Source: Meiothermus sp. Pnk-1 (lineage in GTDB: Bacteria; Deinococcota; Deinococci; Deinococcales; Thermaceae). From it: a stretch of 64,000 nucleotides of DNA. Under the pieces are notes generated by a model. It was not told the DNA's origin, did no database searches, and saw nothing but the letters and a program-made list of their open reading frames with translations. The stretch lies in assembly GCF_003226535.1 (NCBI RefSeq), contig NZ_QKOB01000004.1, positions 124,001-188,000 of the forward strand, written 5' to 3'. This document shows positions 49,884-58,571 of the stretch, in pieces; position 1 is the first letter of the stretch, and each line of letters starts with the position of its first letter. A program made the position numbers and the translations under genes.

Positions 49884-51302
49884 GTGTCCGGGGTTTTGCG
49901 CTATGACCGGGGTACATTGCTCCTGGTGGGGACTCCCGCTCCTCCCGCGTTGCCTTCCGTGTTTCGCTGGGACGCCCGGGTAGAGGCCTGGCGGGCCCCG
50001 GCTTACCGCTACTTCGAGGTGGCGAGCGAGCTGCGCGGACAGCTCCAGGCCAACCGCGCTCCTCAGTACCGGCGGCTAGCGCTGGACTACACCCCGCCCT
50101 ATGCCCTGCACCCCCACCAGCGGGAAGCGCTCGCGGCCTGGAAGCAAAACCGTGGGCGGGGCCTGGTAGAGCTCCCCACCGGCGCGGGTAAAACCGCGCT
50201 GGGTCTGCTAGCCCTCTCCTGGGCAGGCCGCTCGGCGCTGGTGGTCGTGCCCACCCGGGTGCTGATGCATCAGTGGTACGCGGAGCTGCGCTCCGCTTTC
50301 CCGGATCTGCCGGTGGGCCTCATCGGCGATGGCGAGCACGAGGTCTTCGACCTGGCGGTGGCCACCTACGACAGCGCGGCCATCCATGCCGAGGGGCTGG
50401 GCAATCGCTACGGCTGCCTGATCCTCGACGAGGTGCATCACCTGCCCACCGACTTCTATAGCCCCATCGCCACCTACTCCCTGGCCCCGTACCGGCTGGG
50501 GCTCACCGCTTCGCTCGAGCGCAGCGATGGGCGCCAGGAGCTCCTGTACGAGTACGTGGGGCCGCTGGTGTACCGCAAAGAAGCCGCGGAACTCAAGGGC
50601 AGTGTGCTGGCCGACTACCGCATCGAGGAAGTCCGGGTGGCCCTGTCCCCTTCCGAGCGGGCCGCTTACCGCCAGGCGCTCGAGGTGCGCAACGCCTTCG
50701 TGCAGGCCCAGGGCATCGACCTGGGCACCCTGGCGGGCTGGGCGGAGTTCGTCCGGCGCTCCTCCCGCAGCGAATCGGGCCGCCGGGCCATGCGGGCTCA
50801 CCGCGAAGCGGCCCGTATCGCCACCGCCGCTCCGGCCAAGCTGCGGGCGCTGGAGGTCATCCTGACCCGCCACAGCGGGCAGAAGACCCTGATCTTCACC
50901 AAGGAAAACGACCTGGCCTACCAGGTCAGTCAGGCCTTCCTGCTCCCCTGCATCACCCACCAGACCCCCATCAAAGAGCGGCAGGCCCTCCTGGAGGGCT
51001 TCGCCTCGGGCCGCTACCTGGCCATCGTGAGCAGCAACGTGATGAACGAGGGGATCAACCTTCCCGACGCCGCGGTGGCGGTGAACCTCTCGGGATCGGC
51101 GGTGGAGCGAGAGTTCATCCAGCGGCTGGGCCGGGTGTTGCGCCGCTCGGGAGACAAGCGGGCGGTGCTGTACGAGATCTTCACCGAGGCCACGCGCGAA
51201 CAGCGGGCCTCCTTGCAGCGGCGCGGCCTGGAGCGTCCGGCCCACCCCGTCAGCCCCCTCCCGTCGCGGCCGCTTTCCTGGGAGGATCTGGGGGAGGGAT
51301 AG
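49884..51302 (+). CDS. XPB-type DNA helicase (superfamily 2)
   Basis: This is an SF2 helicase of the archaeal/bacterial XPB group, about 470-500 residues. Helicase motifs are present in order: LPTGAGKTALG (I), VVVPTRVLMHQW (Ia), LILDEVHHLP (II), RLGLTAS (III), KTLIFTKENDLAY (IV), VSSNVMNEGINLP (V) and QRLGRVLRRSG (VI). The N-terminus is uncertain. The frame is open from 49806, but homology begins around VLRYDRG, so GTG 49884 is my choice; TTG 49896 is possible. The DUF790 gene follows at once. In archaea XPB works with the Bax1 nuclease, which belongs to DUF790, in nucleotide-excision-type DNA processing. Confidence 0.87.
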   Translation: MSGVLRYDRGTLLLVGTPAPPALPSVFRWDARVEAWRAPAYRYFEVASELRGQLQANRAPQYRRLALDYTPPYALHPHQREALAAWKQNRGRGLVELPTGAGKTALGLLALSWAGRSALVVVPTRVLMHQWYAELRSAFPDLPVGLIGDGEHEVFDLAVATYDSAAIHAEGLGNRYGCLILDEVHHLPTDFYSPIATYSLAPYRLGLTASLERSDGRQELLYEYVGPLVYRKEAAELKGSVLADYRIEEVRVALSPSERAAYRQALEVRNAFVQAQGIDLGTLAGWAEFVRRSSRSESGRRAMRAHREAARIATAAPAKLRALEVILTRHSGQKTLIFTKENDLAYQVSQAFLLPCITHQTPIKERQALLEGFASGRYLAIVSSNVMNEGINLPDAAVAVNLSGSAVEREFIQRLGRVLRRSGDKRAVLYEIFTEATREQRASLQRRGLERPAHPVSPLPSRPLSWEDLGEG

Positions 51303-51318
51303 GGTTCGGGGAGTGGCC

Positions 51319-52509
51319 GTGCTCAAGAGCGAACACCTCGCCTACACCGTGCGCTCAGGTCGGGCCTATCCCCGCTTCGTCCGGCCGGATCGCGGGCTGC
51401 CCTGGGCCGAGGCGGTGCTGGGGGTCATCGCGGAACACCACCGGCTGCGCCGGGGCGAGCTGATGGAGGCCCTGCACGCCCTGGAGGGGGACTCTCCGGA
51501 CTACAACCTGGTGCGCGGCCTGGCCCACCTGGCCCTCAGCGAGGCGGAGTTCGCCCTGGGGACTTCCCTCGAGCCGGCCCGGCTGCGCGAGGAAGCGTTC
51601 GCCCTCGCGGCGCAGCGGGGATACGGCACCCCCACCACGCAGGGGGTGCTAAGGGATCTGGCGGAGCGCCACGCGCTGGAGGCGAGCCAGATACCGGCCC
51701 TGCTATACGCCGACCTGCCGGAGAACCACCTGCTGGTGCGCCTGCCCGACCTCACCCCCGCCCAGCTTTTGGACCGCTATAACCTGGCCCAGGCCCAGGG
51801 CCTGCTCTATTCGGCCACCCACCTGGTCCTGCAGGTGCACCGCAACGAGGTGGGGGAGTATAAGAAGCTCTTCCGCTACCTGAAGTTCTACCGCCTCATG
51901 TTCACCGTGGAAGGCGACCTGGATAGCGGCTACCGGATCCACGTGGACGGGCCCGCCTCGCTGTTTCAGGCTACCCGGCGCTACGGGGTGCGCATGGCGG
52001 CCCTGCTTCCGGCCTTGCTGCACGTAACCCGCTGGGAGTTGACGGCGCGGCTTTGGCTGCAGGGCCAGGCCGTGGAGTATGCCCTCGACTGGCGCGCCGT
52101 GAGCCAGCGATTGCGCTCGCACTATCCCCGCCCCCCGGAGTTCGACTCGGTGCTCGAGGCCACCTTCGCCCGGCGCTGGGAGAAGCTTCAGACTCCCTGG
52201 CGGCTCGAGCGGGAGGTGGAGGTGGTGGACCTCAAGGGCACGGTTTTTCTGCCCGACTTCGCCCTGCGCCACCCGGACGGGCGGCGGGTATATCTGGAGA
52301 TCGTGGGCTTCTGGCATCCGGAGTATTTGCGGCGCAAGCTGGAGAAGGTACGGGCGGCGCGAATGGACCACCTCATTCTGGCGGTCTCCCGGCGCCTGGC
52401 CCTGAGCCAGGAGGCACTGGCCGACCTGCCGGGGCGGGTGCTGTGGTTCAAGGGGCAGATCCAGCCTGAGGCTGTGCTGGAGATGCTTGAACCCATCCCC
52501 GAGGGCTGA
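51319..52509 (+). CDS. DUF790 family nuclease (Bax1-like)
   Basis: This is a DUF790 protein of about 396 residues, homologous to archaeal Bax1, the nuclease partner of XPB. The C-terminal nuclease core is visible as VFLPDFALRHPDGRRVYLEIVGFWHPEYLRRKLEKV, with Asp and Glu of a PD-(D/E)xK-like site. The start is GTG 51319 with GGGGAG at good distance; a GTG six bases earlier is also in frame. It lies about 16 bases after the helicase gene. The pair probably acts as helicase-nuclease in DNA repair (inference from the archaeal system). Confidence 0.87.
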   Translation: MLKSEHLAYTVRSGRAYPRFVRPDRGLPWAEAVLGVIAEHHRLRRGELMEALHALEGDSPDYNLVRGLAHLALSEAEFALGTSLEPARLREEAFALAAQRGYGTPTTQGVLRDLAERHALEASQIPALLYADLPENHLLVRLPDLTPAQLLDRYNLAQAQGLLYSATHLVLQVHRNEVGEYKKLFRYLKFYRLMFTVEGDLDSGYRIHVDGPASLFQATRRYGVRMAALLPALLHVTRWELTARLWLQGQAVEYALDWRAVSQRLRSHYPRPPEFDSVLEATFARRWEKLQTPWRLEREVEVVDLKGTVFLPDFALRHPDGRRVYLEIVGFWHPEYLRRKLEKVRAARMDHLILAVSRRLALSQEALADLPGRVLWFKGQIQPEAVLEMLEPIPEG

Positions 52510-52526
52510 GCGCGAAGATACGGGTC

Positions 52527-52625
52527 TGTTGGGAATGTTGAGAGTTGGGTTTAGCTAAAAACAAAAACTCCCAACACGGTAAATAGCCTCCAGAACGTTA
52601 TTTTTGCCCTCTTGTTGGGAGTTTT
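52527..52625. repeat. Cluster of TGTTGGGA-like repeats upstream of a membrane/winged-helix gene
   Basis: TGTTGGGA occurs at 52527-52534 and 52613-52620, its complement TCCCAACA at 52569-52576, and the near-copies TGTTGAGA at 52536-52543 and AGTTGGGT at 52543-52550. The outer pair extends to a perfect 13-bp inverted repeat AAAACTCCCAACA (52564-52576) and TGTTGGGAGTTTT (52613-52625). It could be a multi-site operator or an iteron-like array; the right arm ends 73 bases before the next start codon. Confidence 0.6.
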
Positions 52626-52698
52626 GGTGAGGTACCCCTTTTACATTTCTTCGGAAGAGGAGGGCGTACTATATTCCTTTGTACGGTAACATATTGCT

Positions 52699-53682
52699 AT
52701 GCGCTGGCAAGCGGCTTTGCTCTCCCTCATCGCGGCTCTGGCCCTGCCGGTGGTTGGACTGGTCACGGGCCGGGTGGTGGGAGATTTCTTCCTCGAGGTG
52801 TTCGCTCCGCGAAGCAGCCGTGGAGACCTGATCGGTGCTGTAGGCGCTGGCTTTGGCGTGTTGGTGTACGCCCTGGCGCTGGCCTCCTCCTACTCGCACC
52901 TGCGCCACTACTACCGGGGCTACGAGGCCCAGGGGGTGCGGGCCTCGTGGGCGCTGGCCCTCGCGGTCGAGGTTGCGACCTTCTATATGAGCTTTGCGTA
53001 TGTAGTCATTCACTCCCCGTGGGCCTTCTGGGGCAGCCTTATCGGGGCCTTCGTGGTGTTCTGGGGCAACTTCTCCAGCATGTACGAGGCTCGGATTGAA
53101 CGGGCTGGGGACACCGACCTGTGTGGAGAAACCACCACACAGCCCGCTCGCACGTCGGTAGTCGCTGCTTCCCCGGTAGGGGAACACCTTGAAGCAGCCC
53201 AACTGCACGGCGCATTCCCCGAGCAAACACTTCAGGCGTTTGTTTCGGCGGAGGCTGTGGAGACCAGGATCCGCCAGGTAAGGCAGGAAGTCCGGGCGGT
53301 CAGGAAGACGGACGATCCCCTGTCGGGACGGATGGCTAATGCCACTGTTCACCGGACGGTAGATGAGCCCTTGCCGAAACAGACTGCTCACGCAGCTCAT
53401 CCCGCTGCTTCGCCGTTAGGCGAACACCTTGAGGTCAGGCCGGTAACCTTACCCACCCAGGAAGGACACGAGGCTCCCTCAAGGGGGCCAGATTTCCCCC
53501 TCTCCGAGGTTGATCGGAAGGTGCTCCGCCTGGCTGCGGCAGGGCCTGTGGGCCCCTCGAGCGTCAGCCGGGCGCTCGGAATCGCTAAGAGTTCCGCAGG
53601 GGACAGGCTCCGGCGTCTAGAACGCATGGGGCTGTTGGTGAAGCAGGGCTCGAGCTACGTGATTGCCGTTAAAGGAAATTAA
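52699..53682 (+). CDS. Membrane protein with C-terminal winged-helix domain
   Basis: This is a 327-residue protein I cannot assign to a named family. The first 135 residues contain about four hydrophobic spans (for example LSLIAALALPVVGLVTG and WGSLIGAFVVFWGNF). A long polar linker follows, and the last 60 residues form a winged helix (VDRKVLRLAAAGPVGPSSVSRALGIAKSSAGDRLRRLERMGLLV). The linker contains two copies of an ASPxGEHLE segment whose DNA folds into hairpins with compensating base changes. It resembles membrane-anchored regulators carried by plasmids or phages of actinobacterial type, but this is only an impression. A cluster of short repeats precedes it. Confidence 0.75.
   Translation: MRWQAALLSLIAALALPVVGLVTGRVVGDFFLEVFAPRSSRGDLIGAVGAGFGVLVYALALASSYSHLRHYYRGYEAQGVRASWALALAVEVATFYMSFAYVVIHSPWAFWGSLIGAFVVFWGNFSSMYEARIERAGDTDLCGETTTQPARTSVVAASPVGEHLEAAQLHGAFPEQTLQAFVSAEAVETRIRQVRQEVRAVRKTDDPLSGRMANATVHRTVDEPLPKQTAHAAHPAASPLGEHLEVRPVTLPTQEGHEAPSRGPDFPLSEVDRKVLRLAAAGPVGPSSVSRALGIAKSSAGDRLRRLERMGLLVKQGSSYVIAVKGN
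53164..53190 (+). repeat. Coding hairpin repeat, copy 1
   Basis: TTCCCC (53169-53174), loop GGTA and GGGGAA (53179-53184), followed by CACCTTGA, lie in the linker of the membrane/winged-helix gene. The same form recurs at 53403-53430 with different but still complementary stem bases. Confidence 0.55.
53403..53430 (+). repeat. Coding hairpin repeat, copy 2
   Basis: TTCGCC (53409-53414), loop GTTA and GGCGAA (53419-53424), followed by CACCTTGA. Compared with copy 1 one stem pair has changed from C-G to G-C on both sides through synonymous codon changes. Confidence 0.55.
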
Positions 53683-53742
53683 CCCGTTGTGCGGCAGATG
53701 CAGCAAAGCAGCTCTGCCCTTCAGGGCGGAGAGGATTTCAAA

Positions 53743-54615
53743 CTACGGTCTACGATCCCAGAGATCTGGCTTCCCAGCCACCTGGACCCAGCCTTTGGCG
53801 CTTCCCTTGGCTTTAGTGGAGGCCTGGCTGGCCAGGTTGATCAGGTCGTCAGCAGTGGCCGCCGGGTTCTCTGGCACCCGGCCCGAGTGGCGCTGTCCCC
53901 CAGATATGCCCAGGGAGAAGGACAGCGGCGGCAGGCCCTCCACCTTCAGCGTTCCTAATTCTTGCCGCAGCGCTTCCAATAGGGGTAGCACCTCGCTGCG
54001 GGGGCGGGGGAATAGCAGCACGAACTCGTCACCGGCGTAGCGGAAGGCTTCCCCGCCGTGGGTGCGGGCAAAATTCCCCAGCAACTGGCCTAGCGCCCGC
54101 AGGGCCCGGTCTGCTGCCACGTGGCCATGGGCTTTGTTGAGGGCGCCGAATCCGTCCAGGTCGGCAAAGATCAACGTAGGATCCAACCCTCCCTGCAGAT
54201 ACCCTTCGAGGGTGTGCCGCAGCCAGTCGGCGCGGGCCAGCCCGGTCAGGGGATCTTGGCTGGCGCCCAGGGCGTACAGAAGCGTACCCTTGGTCAGCAC
54301 CCCCACCAATTTCTCCTCCTCCACCACCAGCAGCCGCTCCACCCCCTCCTGCTGCATCCGCTCGAAGGCCTCGAAGAGGCTAGCCTCGGGGGAGATGGTG
54401 AGGGGATCTTTGCGCATGGCGTCCAGTACCAGGCGGTTGGGGTGGGCCGCCCGCACGTCCCGGGAGGTCAACAAGCCCACCAGCCGCCCCCCCACCAGCA
54501 CCGGCAGGCCACCCACCCGGTGCTGGTTCATCAGGCGGGCCGCCTCGGCCACGCTTAGCTCACCTTCTACCACCCGGGGATCCCGGGTCATGGCATCGAC
54601 AACACGGCGCTGCAT
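53743..54615 (-). CDS. Diguanylate cyclase with two CBS domains
   Basis: This is a 290-residue protein. Two CBS domains (about residues 1-60 and 62-118, with VGGLPVLVGGRLVGLLTSRDV and ERLLVVEEEKLVGVLTKG) precede a GGDEF domain. The signature is AGDEF at 194-198, an accepted active variant, and the substrate Asp region reads DLDGFGALNKAHGH. No RxxD inhibitory site is seen before the signature. It should make c-di-GMP under the control of an adenine nucleotide or similar ligand bound by the CBS pair. It follows the 122-residue unknown gene after 14 bases. Confidence 0.9.
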   Translation of the reverse strand: MQRRVVDAMTRDPRVVEGELSVAEAARLMNQHRVGGLPVLVGGRLVGLLTSRDVRAAHPNRLVLDAMRKDPLTISPEASLFEAFERMQQEGVERLLVVEEEKLVGVLTKGTLLYALGASQDPLTGLARADWLRHTLEGYLQGGLDPTLIFADLDGFGALNKAHGHVAADRALRALGQLLGNFARTHGGEAFRYAGDEFVLLFPRPRSEVLPLLEALRQELGTLKVEGLPPLSFSLGISGGQRHSGRVPENPAATADDLINLASQASTKAKGSAKGWVQVAGKPDLWDRRP

Positions 54616-54629
54616 ACGCTGGACGGATT

Positions 54630-54998
54630 TTACCTTAACCGTAGAGTGCGCCGGGCCTGCAACTCCGGGTCCAGGTGCACCCGGATCACCGTTTCCTCAT
54701 CGAGCATCTGTGCGCACTCCTCCAGCAGGAGCTGCACCAGGCTTTCCCCTTCCACCAGCTGCAGCAGCTTCTTGCGCACCAGGCAGGCCTCGATGACCGG
54801 CCCCTCCAGAGGGATCAGTTCGTACTGGCCGGGGGATAGGCTTTCGGCCATCCGCCGAGCCGCCTCTGGACCGATGGGAGCCCGACAGCCGATCAGGAGG
54901 GCATCCCACAGGGGAGGAATCTCGAAAGGCTGCGCCCGCAGGCTTAGATGTAGTTGTTTTTGACCGTGCTCGCGAGGGGCGGATTTGCTCATGATCAT
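54630..54998 (-). CDS. Small protein of unknown function, co-transcribed with CBS-GGDEF
   Basis: This is a 122-residue protein I do not recognise. It contains ALLIGCRAPIGPEAARRMAESLSPGQYELIPLEGPVIEACLVRKKLLQLVEGESLVQLLLEECAQ in its middle, with mixed beta strands and an amphipathic helix, and no signal peptide. The start is ATG 54998 or 54992. The CBS-GGDEF gene begins 14 bases after its stop, so the two are one transcription unit and it may modulate the cyclase. Confidence 0.65.
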   Translation of the reverse strand: MIMSKSAPREHGQKQLHLSLRAQPFEIPPLWDALLIGCRAPIGPEAARRMAESLSPGQYELIPLEGPVIEACLVRKKLLQLVEGESLVQLLLEECAQMLDEETVIRVHLDPELQARRTLRLR

Positions 54999-55105
54999 CT
55001 GCAGTCTAATTGGAATGCAGGATGGCGGAAGTGATATTCGGGCCGTTGACGCTACGGCGGCTTCAGCAAAGAGCCGGTAGCCCCGTTTGAGGCTCGCGCG
55101 TGGCT

Positions 55106-56380
55106 TTATGGCAGCAGGGCGACGGCCTCGGCGATCGGCAGCGGATGCCCCAGTAGATAGCCCTGGGCCATGTCAACCTGCAGCCTGTGCAAGGTATCGC
55201 GCTCGGCCACGGTCTCCACCCCCTCGGCGACGATCCTGCTCCCGGTCTCCTGCGCGAAGCGGATGAGCGCTGCCGCCAGCGAGCGGCGCGTGCGATCGGT
55301 ATCGATGTTGCGGGTGAGCGTGGTGTCGAGCTTGATCAGGTCGGGGTCGAGCTGGAGAATGTGGCTGAAGCTGGCGTAGCCAGCGCCGGCGTCATCGACC
55401 GCCAGGCGTAAGTCCTGGCTGCGCAGGGGCTTAAGGACCGCGGCGAATCTTGAATAGTCAGGGATGGGGACGTGTTCGGTCACCTCGAGCACGATGCGGC
55501 CCAGCGGCATGCCCTCGAGTACGCGGGCGACCGCGCCGCTGAGGAGGTGGGCCGGGGAGACGTTGAGCGAGAGGAAGAGTTCAGGGGGCAGGTGCTCGAG
55601 CCCGGCCAGGGCCTTTGTGACCACCGCCATCTCGAGTCGCTCGCCTAGGCCGACTTCAGCCGCCTCGTTGAACCAGACGTCGGGACTGCGGGCGGGTGTG
55701 GCCGAGAACCGCGTCAGGGCCTCGAAGCCCAGGATCCTCCCCTCCGCGAGGTGAAAAATCGGCTGGTAGACGGTGCTGAAAGCTTCGGCCTCGAGCACCG
55801 ACGAGACCCGCTCGACCATCGCCTGCCGGGCGTGCTCGGCCTCCAGCCGCCGTTCGATCTGCTGGGAAACGAAGCTGGCGAACAGGTGCAGCAGGGCCAG
55901 GTCGCGCTCGCCCAGGGTGGGGTCGGGCTTGGAGCTGAAGCAGCAGATGGTGCCGTAGATCTGGCCGTTGCTCAGGCGCAGGGCGGTGCTCAGGTGGGCT
56001 CCCACCGGCAAGGCGGTGGTGGCCGGCAACTCCAGCGCCGCTGGTAGCTGCGAGGCGTCGCGGATCAGCTCGGGAAGCCGTCCATCGACGACGCGCTGGC
56101 AGTAAGACTCCTCGAGGGGATCGGAGTCACCCGCGGCGATGGGGGGGTCTGCCGAGGAGGAATCGACGAAGCGGAAGTAGTGTCTACCGTCGTGGAATTG
56201 CGACACGAACGCCACCTCCATGCCCAGGTGCTCGCGGATGGCGCGTAGGGCGTCCAGCACGATCACGTCGACGGAGGCATCGCTGGTCCTGGAAGCGGAG
56301 AGGAGGATGTCCGGCATCGGGAAGGGCCTGCCGGGTAAAGGCGTGGAGGCAGGGTTCGCTCGCTTGTTTTTCGGCTCCAT
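55106..56380 (-). CDS. c-di-GMP phosphodiesterase with GAF domain (GAF-EAL)
   Basis: This is a 424-residue protein. A GAF domain (about residues 30-180, with GMEVAFVSQFHDGRHYFRFVDSS and GAHLSTALRLSNGQIYGTICCFSS) precedes an EAL domain (about 190-424). The EAL motif reads GFEALTRF, followed by SLNVSPAHLL, LEVTEHVP and VDDAGAGYASFSH with the metal-binding Asp pair, then IKLDTTLTRNID and VAEGVET. The Asp pair context is DDAGAGY rather than the usual DDFGTGY, but the ligands are kept, so it is probably an active phosphodiesterase. It lies between a cyclase operon and an insertion sequence. Confidence 0.9.
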   Translation of the reverse strand: MEPKNKRANPASTPLPGRPFPMPDILLSASRTSDASVDVIVLDALRAIREHLGMEVAFVSQFHDGRHYFRFVDSSSADPPIAAGDSDPLEESYCQRVVDGRLPELIRDASQLPAALELPATTALPVGAHLSTALRLSNGQIYGTICCFSSKPDPTLGERDLALLHLFASFVSQQIERRLEAEHARQAMVERVSSVLEAEAFSTVYQPIFHLAEGRILGFEALTRFSATPARSPDVWFNEAAEVGLGERLEMAVVTKALAGLEHLPPELFLSLNVSPAHLLSGAVARVLEGMPLGRIVLEVTEHVPIPDYSRFAAVLKPLRSQDLRLAVDDAGAGYASFSHILQLDPDLIKLDTTLTRNIDTDRTRRSLAAALIRFAQETGSRIVAEGVETVAERDTLHRLQVDMAQGYLLGHPLPIAEAVALLP

Positions 56381-56553
56381 CCGGCACCGCCTTTTCAGGT
56401 CACTATGGGCTTTGGGCGACCCAACCGCCTTCGGCTCTAACCCCCATTCTTCCGCGCCATCGGCCCCAGCGCCCGATCACGTCTGCTGGGCCAGCGTGGC
56501 TGAGGCGCATATCTGGATTGTATAGACCTTTATGCTGAGAATTCGGTTAGGAC

Positions 56554-57146
56554 TTACGCAGTTGAGGCAAACTCATAGACACGATGCGCCAGGTAGGTTC
56601 GGATGGCGTCGCGAACTATCGCTGTCTTGGCCTCATACCAACTCACCCCCACCTTCAACCGATAGGCCTCCAACCTTAGAAAGGCTCGTATCGAAAGCAA
56701 AAGGTGGTTGAGAAGGGCCACCGCTTTGCGAACCTGGGCCTTCTCCACCCCACAACACTGCTTGAGCCCCCGATGATAAACCTCTATGCCCCATCCCCGC
56801 CGCTCCAACGCCGCCTGCTCCTCTTCGCTCATCCCCAGATCGTTCGTGGCCCAGTGTTCCGCGTCCCCGTCTTTAGAAACCGTCCGGAACACCCGGACGA
56901 ACCCGAAACCCCGAAGATGAACCACCCGCCCCTCCCCAGGGATTTCCACCCCACCGATGGGTACATTTCCCTTCCCATCCGGGTTGACTAGGCGGTTGCC
57001 CTTCAGCCGCGTCAGAAATAGCCAGCCCAGGTCCCGGATTCGCTTGAGGTTCTCCAAGCCGGCATACCAGCTATCCATCAGGACACATTCCGGCGCAAAC
57101 CCTCTCTTCTTGGCCTGCTGGAGCATCTGCTGAAAGTGGTCGTTTT
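56554..57146 (-). pseudogene. IS701-like transposase, C-terminal part (interrupted)
   Basis: This is the C-terminal two-thirds of an IS701-type transposase (NDHFQQMLQQAKKRGFAPEC to EFASTA), carrying catalytic Asp in VLMDSWYAG and Glu in GWGIEVYHRGLKQCCG. Joined to the piece at 58052-58479, the protein reads PQDGQT-KNDHFQQ without a gap, which shows that the gene was intact before the IS5-family insertion. Confidence 0.85.
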
Positions 57147-57148
57147 TA

Positions 57149-58049
57149 GAGGCTACTAAGAACCTATCCCAAACGCGGTAGGCAGATTATGTTTAGGACA
57201 TGAAGCCAACCATACGCAAGCCATACCCATCCGACGTAAGCGATGAGGCGTTGTTTCGCGGCGTTAGCCGGGTGGAGTGGGCCTTTGTGATGCCCTACCT
57301 GACCCTGTTGCCCCTGGATGCACGGCAGCGCAAATACGACCTGCGGGAAGTATTCAACGCCCTGCGTTGGCTGGTAAGAACCGGCGCTCAGTGGGAGTAC
57401 TTGCCCCACGACTTCCCACCCCCCCAGATTGTCAGCGAACAAGCCAGGCGCTGGATGAACAGGGGCGTATTTGAGGATTTGGTGCATGACCTGCGGGAAA
57501 CGCTGCGGCTATTGCAGGGCCGAGCGGCTCAGCCCAGCGCAGCCATCTATGATGGTCGAACCTTGCAATCAAGTCCTGAGAGCGGTGAGCGAGCAGGTTA
57601 TGACGGGGCTAAGAAGCGCAAAGGGAGCAAGGTGCACATGGCCGTAGATACGCTGGGGCACCTGCTGGCGATGGTGGTCACCCCGGCCAATGAGCAGGAG
57701 CGTGCCCAGGTAGCGGAACTCTCTAAAGCGGTGCAAGCCGTTGCCAACCGGCAAGTCGAAATCGCCTTTGTGGATCAGGGCTATACGGGCTCCGAAGCTG
57801 AGCAAGCGGCTGCCCAAGAGGGGATCGCCCTATGTGTGGTCAAGCTAGAAGAGAGCAAGAAGGGTTTCGTCCTGCTTCCCCGGCGCTGGGTGGTCGAACG
57901 CAGCTTTGCCTGGATGGCTCGTTTTCGCCGTCTGGCTCGTGACTATGAGCGTCTTACTGAGACCCTCAAGGGTTTTCACTGGCTGGCTTTCTCCATTCTG
58001 CTTTTACCGAAAGTTCTGGATGGTTTACGTATTGCTTCCTAGCAGGCTC
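57149..58049 (+). mobile_element. IS5-family insertion sequence, 901 bp, inside the IS701-like element
   Basis: The left end GAGGCTACTAAGAA (57149-57162) and the complement of the right end, GAGCCTGCTAGGAA (58036-58049), match at 11 of 14 positions. TA is duplicated at 57147-57148 and 58050-58051. The transposase inside is intact, so the element may still move. It is related to, but clearly different from, the element at 11589-12461. Confidence 0.88.
57200..58042 (+). CDS. IS5-family transposase, intact
   Basis: This is a 280-residue DDE transposase. It begins [19 protein letters not shown], has the [28 protein letters not shown] block and the catalytic residues in [25 protein letters not shown] and [20 protein letters not shown]. 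It is full length and in one frame, unlike its relative at 11596-12410. Its stop lies close to the right terminal repeat. Confidence 0.92.
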   Translation: MKPTIRKPYPSDVSDEALFRGVSRVEWAFVMPYLTLLPLDARQRKYDLREVFNALRWLVRTGAQWEYLPHDFPPPQIVSEQARRWMNRGVFEDLVHDLRETLRLLQGRAAQPSAAIYDGRTLQSSPESGERAGYDGAKKRKGSKVHMAVDTLGHLLAMVVTPANEQERAQVAELSKAVQAVANRQVEIAFVDQGYTGSEAEQAAAQEGIALCVVKLEESKKGFVLLPRRWVVERSFAWMARFRRLARDYERLTETLKGFHWLAFSILLLPKVLDGLRIAS

Positions 58050-58051
58050 TA

Positions 58052-58479
58052 GTCTGCCCATCCTGGGGCTTGTCGTAGACCCGAAAGTCGCAAGGGATCA
58101 GGGCCTGCCCCACCCCGCTACGCGGCGAAACAGGCATCTCTGTCCACAGCAGGGTCAACAGGGCGATCCCTTTGACGACCCCCTGATGCTTACCGCTCCA
58201 GTGGTAAGTCACCAGATCCATCCTCCGGGCGTACGGTTTGTCCAGGGTAGTGTCATCCAGGATCAGCAGTCCCTTCCTGAGGTTGACGAATGCCTTGGCT
58301 TCCTGCCACAACGCCGCCGTGTCGGGCGGCTGTCTTTGCAGCAGGCGGGTAAAGGCATCGTGGGCCGGGGCCTGATCCCCTTCCGGCTGACACCTCGCCG
58401 CCTCAGTACAGGTGAAGACCCGTTGAGCGGCGATAAGGAAGTGGATGTAGTCCAGGTCATCGCACTTTGGTCGGTTCAT
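58052..58479 (-). pseudogene. IS701-like transposase, N-terminal part (interrupted)
   Basis: This is the N-terminal part of the IS701-type transposase (MNRPKCDDLDYIHFLIAAQR to YDKPQDGQT), with the first catalytic Asp in LILDDTTLDKPYA. The ATG at 58479 has AGGAGG eight bases upstream. The frame runs into the IS5-family element and ends there. Confidence 0.85.
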
Positions 58480-58571
58480 AGGCATCACCTCCTTTGGAGA
58501 AGGTTAGCTAAGCTCTATCCTCCTAGCGCATTGAAGAATACCCGGTCAACTGCGTAACTCCTATTCGGTAA

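Larger units (their letters stand above)
56548..58562 (-). mobile_element. IS701-like insertion sequence interrupted by an IS5-family element
   Basis: The terminal inverted repeats are AGGACTTACGCAGTTGA (56549-56565) and the complement of TCAACTGCGTAACTCCT (58546-58562), with one mismatch in 17. ATTCGGT appears on both sides (56541-56547 and 58563-58569) as a likely target duplication. Removing the inner 901-bp insertion and its TA duplication leaves an element of about 1.1 kb. Confidence 0.85.

Noticed and set aside
50208-51326. 372-codon frame opposite the XPB-type helicase
   Set aside because: It is a GC-driven mirror frame; the helicase motifs on the plus strand are complete.
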